DNA from: Stemphylium vesicarium | Taxonomy: Eukaryota > Ascomycota > Dothideomycetes > Pleosporales > Pleosporaceae | NCBI GenBank assembly: GCA_004380135.1 | Contig: QXCR01000089.1 | Location: forward strand, 62,001 to 126,000 | Length of the DNA stretch: 64,000 nt | Reading direction: 5' to 3' | Shown: positions 1 to 9,621 of the stretch, one piece after another | Layout of the letters: each line of letters opens with the position of its first letter | How positions within the stretch are numbered: the stretch's first letter is position 1 | Program-made: the position numbers and the translations under genes | The notes under the pieces: generated by a model | The model's input: the letters and a program-made list of their open reading frames with translations, nothing else | Database searches by the model: none | What the model was told of the DNA's origin: nothing

Positions 1-2777
1 AGCCGAGACCGGATACATTCAACGTCGTTTGGTTAAGGCGCTCGAAGACGTGATGGTCAAGTATGACGGTACCGTCCGTAACTCGATGGGTGACATTGTA
101 GAGTTCATCTACGGTGAAGATGGTCTCGATGGAGCTCATATTGAGAACCAGTCAATGGACATCATCATGATTTCCGAGCCCGACTTCGAGCGGGCATACA
201 AGCTGGACGTTCTGACCACCGATCAACCGGAAATCCCCGTGTGGAAGCTTGAGAGTTCTCCTCTGTTCCAGGGCGACGTCGATGTGCAGCGCGCTCTTGA
301 CGAGGAATTTGAAGCAATCAAGTATGATCGTGAATACCTCCGCGCGAATGCCGCCGAAGAGGATCTCGAGAACTTCCAGCTGCCGCTCAACATTCAGCGC
401 ATGATTCGCTCTGCCCAAGCGCGGTTCGGTATCAATCCAGAAAAGGCTGCCAGCAACCTCACCCCTATCGAGACCGTCAAGCAAGTTCGCGAGACTCTTG
501 AACGCCTGGTTGTCATTCGTGGTAACGATGAGCTGTCCAGGGAAGCCCAGAGCAGTGCCACCTACCTTTTCAAGGCTCACTTGCGAGCTCGTCTGGCTTT
601 CAAGAAGCTTGCTGTTGAGCATCGCCTAAGCAAGGAGGCGCTGAACTACGTGTTGGGAGAACTGGAAGATCGATTCCTGAAGGCTGCCGTCGCTCCTGGT
701 GAGATGGTTGGTGTGCTTGCAGCCCAATCCATCGGTGAGCCTGCTACGCAGATGACGCTCAACACCTTCCATTTTGCTGGTGTGTCTTCCAAGAACGTCA
801 CTCTCGGTGTGCCACGTCTCAAGGAAATTTTGAACATTGCGGCGAACATCAAGACGCCGTCTATGCTTGTCCGCCAACAAGATTCCAAGGGCAGTCAACA
901 AGAGGCGAAGCTACTGCGAAGCACCATCGAACTTACGACTCTTCGTTCATTGACGCAGGCTGTCGAGCTCTACTATGACCCGGACATCCAGTCAACCCTC
1001 GTTGAGAACGACCAAGACATGGTTGAGTCCTACTTCATTCTTCCCGAAGAGGATGAAGTCATTGAGTCACAGTCTAAGTGGTTGCTCCGTATTATTCTTG
1101 ACCGCAAGAAGTTGTTGGACAAGAGTATCACCATCGGTGAAGTCGCTGGCAAGATCAAGGAAGAGTTCAAGCCTAACCTTGCAGTCATCTTTAGTGACGA
1201 GAATGCCGACGAGCAGGTCATGCGTGTTCGTTTCATCTGGGACCAAAACCTACAGAAGGACGATGAGGATGAGGACGAGCGAGACGAGCGATGGATGCGT
1301 AAGCTTGAGAAGCATCTTCTGGACGATGTCACTCTTCGCGGTGTTCGTGGTGTTGAGCGTGCTTTCATCCGAGAGCACACCGTCACAGTCGAACAGGAAG
1401 ACAGGTCGCTCCTGCACTCCAAGTCCAACGACTTGTGCAAAGAGTGGGTGCTGGATACTACCGGTACTGCCCTTGCTGAGGTGCTTGCCATTCAGGGCGT
1501 GGACGCGACTAAGACCTACTCCAACTCGTTCATCGAAATCCTTGGTGTACTTGGTATCGAAGCAGCTCGAGCTGGTCTTCTCAAGGAACTGGGTATGGTC
1601 TTGTCATTCGATGGTTCTTACGTCAACCATCGTCACATGGCATTGCTTGTCGACATCATGTGTCAGCGTGGCCTTCTCATGGCTATCACCCGTCACGGTA
1701 TCAACCGTAACGATACTGGAGCTCTGATGCGTTGTTCCTTTGAAGAGACGGTGGAGATTCTTCTCGAAGCTGCCGGCTTTGGAGAGCTTGACGATTGCCG
1801 TGGTGTCTCCGAGAACATCATGCTTGGTCAGCTTGCACCTATGGGCACCGGAGAGTTCGACGTTGTCATGGACAACGCTATGCTTCTTACCATGGTTGAG
1901 GACAACTCCAAGATGATGGGCGGTGCCGCCGGCGCAGGAAACTACCTGGAGAACGGTGCAGCTACACCTTACGACTTGGGCTCACCTACCTACGAAGGTG
2001 GCATTGGTGCGGGTTCCTATGACCAGGTCTCCTTCTCGCCAATTGCTGCCGCAGGGACTGGTGACATGTCAGGTGGCCTCACCGACTACGAACCTGGAGC
2101 ATACGGTGGCTTTAGTCCGTGGGACGGAGGTAGAAGCCCAGGCACGGTTGGTATGTCTCCAGGATTTACCAGCGCAGTGTCGCCGGGCTTCTCTCCTACT
2201 TCACCTGGCTATTCACCTACGTCACCCGGCTATTCGCCTACTTCACCAGGAAATGCCAGCCCTCGCTTTGCTGCTACATCTCCTGGATACATGGCTTCTC
2301 CTACCTCGCCACACTACTCTCCGACATCGCCACGCTACGGTTCGCCAACGTCGCCATCGTACTCCCCAACTTCACCAGCAGGTTACTCGCCAACGTCGCC
2401 TCAGTACTCGCCAACATCCCCAAACTACAGCCCAACATCCCCAACGTTCATGGGCGGTGCTACTTCACCCGCGTACAGCCCGACGTCGCCGCAGTACTCG
2501 CCAACATCGCCTCAATACAGCCCGACGAGCCCGCAATACCAGGCTGGCAGCGATCGCCGCTCCCCTACATCTCCCACGTCGCCGCAATACAGCCCAACCT
2601 CTCCCCGGTACTCGCCAACTAGTCCTGCGGGATCCTTCTCCCCGACATCGCCGAGGTACAGCCCAACATCTCCGGGCCCTGCCTACTCTCCAACGTAAGT
2701 TACCCCAGGTCATAGTTGTAGACAACCTCCTTTTCTAAAGCAGCTACTAACTTGTAATTAGATCTCCAAAGCAATAG
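1..2777 (+). CDS. RPB1: RNA polymerase II largest subunit Rpb1 (5' partial)
   Basis: Catalytic subunit of RNA polymerase II, nuclear. The window enters the gene mid-coding; the frame is open from base 2 (AETGYIQRRLVKALEDVMVK, a conserved Rpb1 block), so the start lies to the left. Exons run <1-2694 and 2762-2777, about 902 residues in all. In order: active-site block GEMVGVLAAQSIGEPATQMT at about 700-760, then the trigger loop LNTFHFAGVSSKNVTLG with its catalytic His at 770-772, then foot/jaw and clamp segments to about 1900. A Gly/Ser-rich linker follows, then the heptad CTD from 2189. The 67-nt intron (donor GTAAGT, branch CTACTAAC at 2744-2751, acceptor TTAG) falls inside the last heptad. 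Splicing replaces an in-frame TAA at 2696 with the tail ...YSPTSPKQ and a stop. Family assignment is certain from direct motif recognition. Confidence 0.98.
2189..2774 (+). repeat. Rpb1 C-terminal domain heptad repeats
   Basis: Tandem heptads of the YSPTSPx type, about 14 with Tyr and two with Phe at position 1 (FSPTSP), interrupted by non-heptad inserts (for example around 2250-2300, 2450-2465 and 2540-2575). Position 7 is G, Q, R, N, A, T or K; among YSPTSP-type units none carries Ser7. Ser2 and Ser5, the main CTD kinase sites, are kept throughout. The repeats create long artefactual open frames on both strands (1923-2738 plus, 2465-2725 minus), which I do not treat as genes. Confidence 0.95.
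2695..2761 (+). other. RPB1 terminal intron
   Basis: 67-nt intron with donor GTAAGT, branch point CTACTAAC and acceptor TTAG. It interrupts the final CTD heptad between AC and A of a Thr codon and leaves a last exon of only 16 nt (TSPKQ tail and stop). Gene callers that ignore it would end the protein at the in-frame TAA at 2696-2698, losing the Ser-Pro-Lys-Gln end. Confidence 0.9.
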
Positions 2778-4482
2778 ATGGGTTGCTGACGTTGGAATTT
2801 TTATCTTCTCTCTGTCTTATATGAAAATCATTTCTCTTCCTGGGATGCTTCGGGCGGACCGTTTGTTGAAGTCGAGCAAGCTATCTTCGTATCTGCCTGC
2901 CCTCTTTGTCCAACGTTTGACCTGAGTTCCTGTTCGCCCCCATCACGGCTGGTCTCGTACGGCAATTCGTGTCTGCATGTGGTCGTTCCTTTCACTAGGC
3001 CCACGTCCTCCTCCAGCAACGTCTTGTTTAAACGACTGATGATGGGCTTCTCTCTCGCACGGGTCTTATCACAACAACAATAACTTCTTCTTGCAAAAAA
3101 CCGAAATCTGTACAACACACACTATTACCCCCAAGCCGCAACTTCCGCGGCACCAAAAACCTGTTTAGTTATCACTCTGCGCCACGAGATTGGATCTTTT
3201 ACTTTGCATACAAACACCCTAGTCTTTTTTGGAAGGGGAGGGGAGTCAGTACCGGCGTATTCATTTTCCTTCTGGGCTCTTTTTTTCTTACATCATATCA
3301 AATGCTCAAAATGCGAGGCGTTAGCATGGGATTTGGCTTTGGCATCCTGGTACACATACATAACACTTTCTCTCCCTTTCAGTCTGTCTCAAGAGGAGGA
3401 GAGGGAGAGGGAGAGAGAAGTATCACGCTTGATCGTTATGTGCTTTTTCTGCGCTTTGTTTAGAACGTTCTTTTCTTATATTCAAGGGCCCGCAACAAAT
3501 TGCGCGATGGGGCTTTAGTGCGTGCGCGAGGAAAGGGGGGAACGTGGTTTATTTGAACGGGAAAGTCTGCATTACGGGCATGGCTGGAAGTTAAGTCAGA
3601 GATGCGTCCATGTACGCTGAAATGAAAACATAATATGAATGCTTTCATGTTTTGCTTGTCTGCGTGTGTGTCTTCCTTGACTCTGTTTCCTGACTGCCTC
3701 CAATTATTATATCCCGACTCTGTCCAATCATCGCTAGAGGCTTTACATGTTAGTTTTAAGTTGAAAAAAAATCTCGCGAGATGTCTGGATATGTGTTTGC
3801 GGCCTTGCCCGGGGGTGCGAAAGCTTCGTTGGGGGGAAAGTGTGTGAAGAGGAGGGTTGGTCTGACGCTAGAGTGCGCATCTTGCCAAGCTCTTTGTGGG
3901 GTCTACAACCCCGCTCAGCCCGAGTAACGGGGCTGGTCGTCACTTCTCATGTTTCGTCATGCGTAGTCGCACATAGTTGCCAGATCTCAACTGTCACATC
4001 TGCAAATCGCACGATATTGGCTTACATTTCGGGTCCACAAACACATCCGCCTTGCACGAGGCGCGCAATCAAGACGACCATGAGAATCCGGAGGATGGCA
4101 TGCAGCTCTGAACGTCTTGTTGGTATCTCAGAATCAGACATCTGATTAAACATCTTATCGGAGAAGGTTGGCAGGTGTTTAACCAACTCTGCCAGGAAGC
4201 GTCGAACCAAGGCGTATTCTGCTCTTTTGTGCATTGCTATGCCAGACAGTATTTTCAGAACCGTCCCGACCCACCAGAAATACGATTCCATTCCTTGGAT
4301 CTTGTCTCGCGGCCGAAAATCAACTCTAGAATTCTCACAGTGCAATATAGAGGCGAGATGCTGTCTCACGAAGTTCTCGTTGATTCATCCAGACAACCGG
4401 AAGACGCCTCCAAAGAAGCATCGAGTGGCCGTGGTTACGAGGATGGCTCGAGGGATTACAAATAATTGGCGCGTCTGGAGAT
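2778..4482. other. Intergenic, RPB1 3' flank
   Basis: No supportable gene. It should contain the RPB1 3' UTR. A purine (GA) tract lies at about 3393-3420. An open frame at 4175-4465 (plus) directly precedes the HET remnant and might be a relic of its 5' part, but it has no recognisable motif. Confidence 0.6.
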
Positions 4483-6485
4483 AAGACGTGGGATAGAGAT
4501 TCATTTTGGCAGCCACTTGAACAAGTCCGCGTGGTTGATGTCACACGGGCATGTGTCATCAGATTGCCCCAAAACGCGCGATACGTTGCGCTGTCCTACG
4601 TAGGGGGGGGGGGGGGGGGGGGGAAGTTTTGCTATTGCAATCCAACGCTCAAGAACTCGAGGAGTCAGGTAGTTTGAACCAAGTTCAGCTGCCAAGAACG
4701 ATATCAGACGCCATCACAGTTTGCGAGCAGCTGTCTCAACGTTATTTGTCGATTGATCGCCTTTGTATCATACAAGACGAGCTAGGCGCCGATTCAGTAT
4801 AACTGAAACAAATAGCAAGTCTATAGCACCACGCAGTCTTCACAATTGTCGCTGCCGCAGGCGATTCTGCGGCATATGGCTTGGCAGGAGTGAGCAGTAC
4901 AAGAAACGAGCAGCTCACTTTTGACTTGCACGACGGCTTAGAGTTAGTGAATGGCGTCCCAAGAATCGACAGAGTTTTGCACGAAAGCACCTGGTATAAG
5001 TATCCCTGTACGAACTGTATGTGAGACAGATCCTGATCTCGTACACCCAAAATTAGGGAAAAGAGACTGGACTTATCAAGAACACCTTGCTTCATCGACA
5101 CTGCTATTCTTTACCGATTTCGGCATTTACAATCACAAGCGGCTCGCTGGTGCTGAAGGAATCGAAACAAATACCGAAGGTCTGAGTAGAGACAAACCGA
5201 GATTCGAGAGAGATGATTCTGTAGGCAATAGAATCATGATGTACAGCAGTCGAACCTTGACATATCGCTCTGACATCTTACGCGCTTTCTCCGGGATATT
5301 GTACGCGGCATATGGAGACAGGACTTCGTTTGGCGTTCCCTGGGAACACTTTGATCGCATTATCCTCTGGCCTGATCTTGGACCAAGCAACGAGCAGCAA
5401 GCCTCCCCCCCACGATCCAGACTTCCCCTACGTGGTCGTGGGTAAATGCTGAGGGGTCTGTCGTATACGACGTAAGCGCGTGGGCTATATATAGTCTCGC
5501 ATACTGGGGCAGATTCGTCGAACACGAAGGCCGCTATCTCAAGAAGGCCATCGGACCTCCGAGCCCCCTTCAGAGCGAAAAGAGTTATTTGAAAGAACGT
5601 CTCATGTTATCTGGGGCGCTTGCGTTGCAAAATGGTTGTTTTCGCTCGAAAGCGCCAAAGGCAATCAGCAAGGTCCAGCGTACTCCTCACAAATGCATCA
5701 ACAAGCTCTCCCGGAAATGGCCCAAAACAAATGCCAGAGCCTTTTGGTACGAGGCCTTTTGCGACTACAATGGAGGGGAGTTGTTCGCCAAGGTTCACAG
5801 TGAAGTTTCGAACGGGCAACGACGGATAATGGTTCACACCCAGAAGACACCATTTACACTGGACTATATTGGCCAACGTGCTAAACGCTTTGACCTAGCT
5901 CAGAACAATTTCTATTCCATCTTAATCAGGGACAAAGGGAGGATCGTGGGTACTGCAAACTTGGACACGCGCTTGATTCCCGAGGTGCACAAATGGCATG
6001 GATCCATAGTCGAATTCATTGCACTTTCTGTGTTCACGGACCACTTGGGCTGGTATTTTTTGAGCCCCATGGAAATCTGGAAGTATCGCACAAAGATTCC
6101 CACGACCTTGTCAGTCAGCCGTTTCTATGGTTGTCCTTGCAGCTTACAAGATGAGACCTATGAGGAGTCAAACGAGCACATCGTTGAATGTCCCAAACAC
6201 ATCGAATTCTCTTCACCTGTGCCCTTCCACAAAGGCTGCAAGGAATCAATTGTCGCTGATTGTGACGAATTCGATTCAGATAAAAACACTGATGAGCTGG
6301 CCTATGCTAAACATCTGGCAGACGTCAGTTATCTCGATGTCGGTGGAAATCTGCTCCATGAAGAGGGGAAGCCAACCGCATTGAATGTCATGATGGTTGC
6401 GCCTAGTCCCGTTCAAAAGGAAAAGATCACGATCTACCAAAGGCTGGGTATAGGGACGATATATCTAAAGAAGTGGGTAGACTGA
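4483..6485 (+). pseudogene. HET-domain (heterokaryon incompatibility) protein, broken
   Basis: Remnant of a HET-domain gene; intact members act in fungal nonself recognition and trigger cell death. Recognisable pieces lie in order but in different frames. RYVALSYV is at about 4579-4602, where the canonical next residues WG are replaced by a G21 run. LPRTISDAITVCEQLSQRYL then IDRLCIIQDE follow at 4688-4790 in another frame. FTIVAAAGDSAAYGLAGVSS is near 4840-4900, after two in-frame stops. RDWTYQEHLASSTLLFFTD and SSRTLTYRSDILRAFSGILY lie in the 4951-5445 frame. TWSWVNAEGSVVYD and the C-terminal part run to 6485, ending near RLGIGTIYLKKW. At least three frame changes (at the G run, at about 4950 and at about 5405-5430 near a C7 run) plus stops exclude a functional product. 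Decay of a once complete gene is inference; family identity is solid. Confidence 0.87.
4603..4623 (+). repeat. Poly-G run of 21
   Basis: Twenty-one consecutive G follow TACGTA inside the HET remnant, exactly at the first conserved HET motif (YVALSYV-WG). The frame before the run (YVALSYV) and after it (LEESGS...LPRTI) differ, so the run is also a frameshift point. Such a run is prone to replication slippage and to sequencing or assembly error, so its exact length is doubtful. Confidence 0.9.
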
Positions 6486-9384
6486 TCCCCAGAATTCGAG
6501 ACGATCGTTCTCGAATAAGACAGTTGGATTGTAAGCTGTCAGTCCTTAATCCCAGCGTGCATAACGTACAGCCAAAACAAACTTCACCACCTACTGCATC
6601 ATCACGCGCAAGCCCTTCCACCGACCATATCTGCCATACCACACTCCTCACAGCACGTGACACTCATTTCGGAATCGCCCGAAGCCATCTCGGCCCAACC
6701 CAATCCTTCAGCACATGACCACATCTTCATGCAAGGCATCCCACAACCCCAGTCCAACCCCAACCCAATGCAGTCCAGCCCAGTCAAGCCCAAAACGCCC
6801 ATTCCGCCTCCACACCCACCCTCTACTCTACCAAAAAAACAAGCCCAACTGCGCCACACAGACGGTGCCGAGACAAAATCTGCCACGCGAAAACACCACA
6901 TAATGCGTTTCGCCACAATGGAAATACCAGGGCTAAGCACTAGACCCTGTTTCAGGGAGGGACCGGGGTTGTTTGACAAAGGAAAAATGTCCATGCAGAG
7001 GCAGTGATTTGGTAGGACGATTTGCTGGTACGCTAGAGAAGGGCGTCTGAAAAAAGGGCTGGGCTCACGTAAGGCGAGATTTTGGTGGTTTGTGGTTGTT
7101 TGCCGAGACGATTGGTTGGACAGGATATGATTGGAGATGAGGTTTCAAAGAGTGAAGAAGCGATGGTCTGGGTCGTAGGAAGGGTTTAAGTTTTTCAATG
7201 CTTTGAGGAGGTTTTGCGGGCTGTTTGTGAGCATGAAGTTGCCGCGGTATTAGTTCATATTAATAGAGTGGGGGTTTGTTGTGGCTCGTCTAGCTAGTCA
7301 TGATCCAACTTGAATACAGTCTACGTTTGCAATGCTATTGTGTGATCGATACTGGCAACAACGTACTCATATCTGAGAAACGAGCGAAGCGAGAGCGAGA
7401 GCGGGAACCCAATTCTCATCGTGAGCAAGGCTGTAAGCGGACATTAATCCCTCAGCGAATCGGGGCGCTTTGAGGCTCCACTTCCAGATAAGGCAATGTA
7501 AGCAGCACTCTTACCGTTGACCTCATTTGCCTACCATCCAATGAAACCACAACTCTCCTCCTTTGGTCGAATTCGATCAAGAGTTAGCATATGAACCGAC
7601 CATTATTTACGACTACGATGTGGTTGTAAGGCTGACAAGGCAATCATGCAAATGCAGGGGTGGCTGTAGTATGTGTTGGAAACGATACGCGGTGCCGGAT
7701 CTTGGGTCCGTGATCCGTTTTGCCGAGTTACCCACAACTCTTTGAAACGAAGTCATCGCTGAAGGCCCACAAGGCTGGCTGTGCCACACGGTAGCGGCCG
7801 CTCGGGAGGCTATCGGGACGGTTTGTGCTATACCCGCAACCGGGAAATGACACGCTCCGCCCCTAAGCAGATATCATAGAGATGTGGAAGCCAAGCGATA
7901 TGCGGGCGGCCTTGTGACATGCCAGAGGCTCATTGTACGAGTTGATCTAGAACTAGATTTGACAGTAAGTTGGATGTAACCTGGCGGCAGGCCAAGAATC
8001 ACAAAGCGCAAGAATTGTCGACTTGTCGCGAATTCGGACAATGGGTTTTGAACTCCCCGGACCAAAAACCCAGATCCAACCCAGATCTCGTTGCGATTGC
8101 ACAAAAGCACAACAAATAAAACGGTCGAGGCCTGGCCGGTAGATGAGGATAGGTGACGGGCTCAGCCAACCAACGGCCAGAAGTACTGGCTGCCTAGCCA
8201 TCGAGCTATGACTGGAGAGCCGCCACGCAAGCCCTGCTTCCAATGTACGAAGCCGTGTGGAGACGAGACGTTCCGAAACGGCAATCGCGGTGTCCTCGAG
8301 GACGGACAACGTGACTGTTCATCCGGTGGTTACGCGCGGTCAGTCGTAAAGTTTGGGAAGCCGCGCAACAACAGCAGCGGAAGTAACGGGGACGCTCGTA
8401 GAAGCATGACAAAGCCAGATCGCATTCGAGTATTCGTATAGCTTCCGATTCCAGTGTGGCGCAATAAGCCGAATCGCCGAGACCTGACGATGCCGAATGT
8501 TGTTCACCGGCGAGCTCGGAAACGTCCGAAAGGTTATGAGTCGACGCTGCAGCATCGTCGGATCAGGGTCGATATCTGGAGTAGCTAGAGAGCGTTTACG
8601 TGGTTTAGTCAAAACGTGGAGTTGCGGGTGGCGCTTCTCACACCGACGAAATAGTAGAAGGTTTGGGGTTCATAGAGCCGTTTGACACGGGAAGAGGCGG
8701 TAACGTAGTACGTGCACGTGCGCCTGAATTATGGGTCGGCTTGGCGTGGATGACGTCGGATCGGACAACTAATCCACCCGTCCACGTTTACGATGCTTCT
8801 TTTTACATTGCATGCGGCTAGGTTGCGATTGAAGTGCAGTATGCTGGTATCTTGAGTCATCCAAGGTCCGAAGGCTAGGCAGGGGATATTTCTCCGTCTT
8901 GTAATAGTGGATCATTGGGCTGATGTTTTGTACAAGGCAGACTTCGATGTTCTTTGTAAAAATAGCATGATGATATTTCAAAGTCAACGCTACGACGCTA
9001 ACAGCAAATGCAAATATGAACGAGTTGAGTAAATGGAGTTTGCCGATCAATGTATTTCCAATGCCTGCCAGATGTATGCAGACCTAGACCACCCGAGCCC
9101 TCATGATGAATAATGCAGCCCAAACCAAACGCCGTTCATTCGTCCCTCCCCATCATCCATGTAGCCTGCCATGATGATATCCTTAATTCTGATGACTCCG
9201 TGTTGATGTGTGTGTTGCCAAAGACGCAAAGAAGCAGATGACAAATTGCTGTAAGAAACAGCTCCGAGCCAGCTCGAAGAAGAAAGCGGCGCGCGGGAGT
9301 CGATGTTCGAGGTCTTTGACAGACGATATAGTCGAGCAGATATCGTAATCCGATTCCTAGCCATGTGGAATTTGTCTTGTGTCT
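6486..9384. other. Gene-poor stretch
   Basis: No convincing gene. Several frames of 60-130 codons exist on both strands but lack conserved motifs, plausible splice partners or protein-like composition. 6600-6900 is C-rich on the plus strand and yields Pro/Ser/Thr-rich spurious frames. Confidence 0.5.
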
Positions 9385-9621
9385 TCATCGTAGAGTCGCC
9401 GGTGAATATGAGCCGCTTCCGTAGCCAGAGTCGGGAAGGACACCAGTATGGTAGGCGATCTCAGGCCTATGGCTACCATGCGTACTACAGGCGTAGCCTA
9501 CGAGTACTGTCTTTTCCTGGACTGTGTGTCCGCGTTGTCCATGCCCGGCGCATGGATCGATGGCGTGTTTGTAGTATAGGCACCGGCAAAGTGAGTAGCG
9601 TTCGACGACTTGGTAGCACAT
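9385..9621 (-). CDS. Small Cys-rich conserved fungal protein
   Basis: 78 residues starting MCYQVVERYSLCRCLYYKHA and continuing with IDPCAGHGQRGH, VQEKTVLVGYACSTH. The spaced Cys/His pattern (C2, C12, C14, C22 and later C/H) resembles a family of short uncharacterised proteins I associate with Pezizomycotina; a zinc-binding fold is possible but inferred. The frame extends upstream to 9708, but the Met at 9621 fits the family's usual start. No signal peptide or membrane segment is seen. It stands alone in a gene-poor region. A 3' intron extending the C terminus cannot be excluded. Confidence 0.65.
   Translation of the reverse strand: MCYQVVERYSLCRCLYYKHAIDPCAGHGQRGHTVQEKTVLVGYACSTHGSHRPEIAYHTGVLPDSGYGSGSYSPATLR

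Noticed and set aside
1923..2738. Long alternative frame (271 codons) over the RPB1 CTD
   Set aside because: Product of the tandem CTD repeat and biased codon use; the true frame encodes recognisable heptads.
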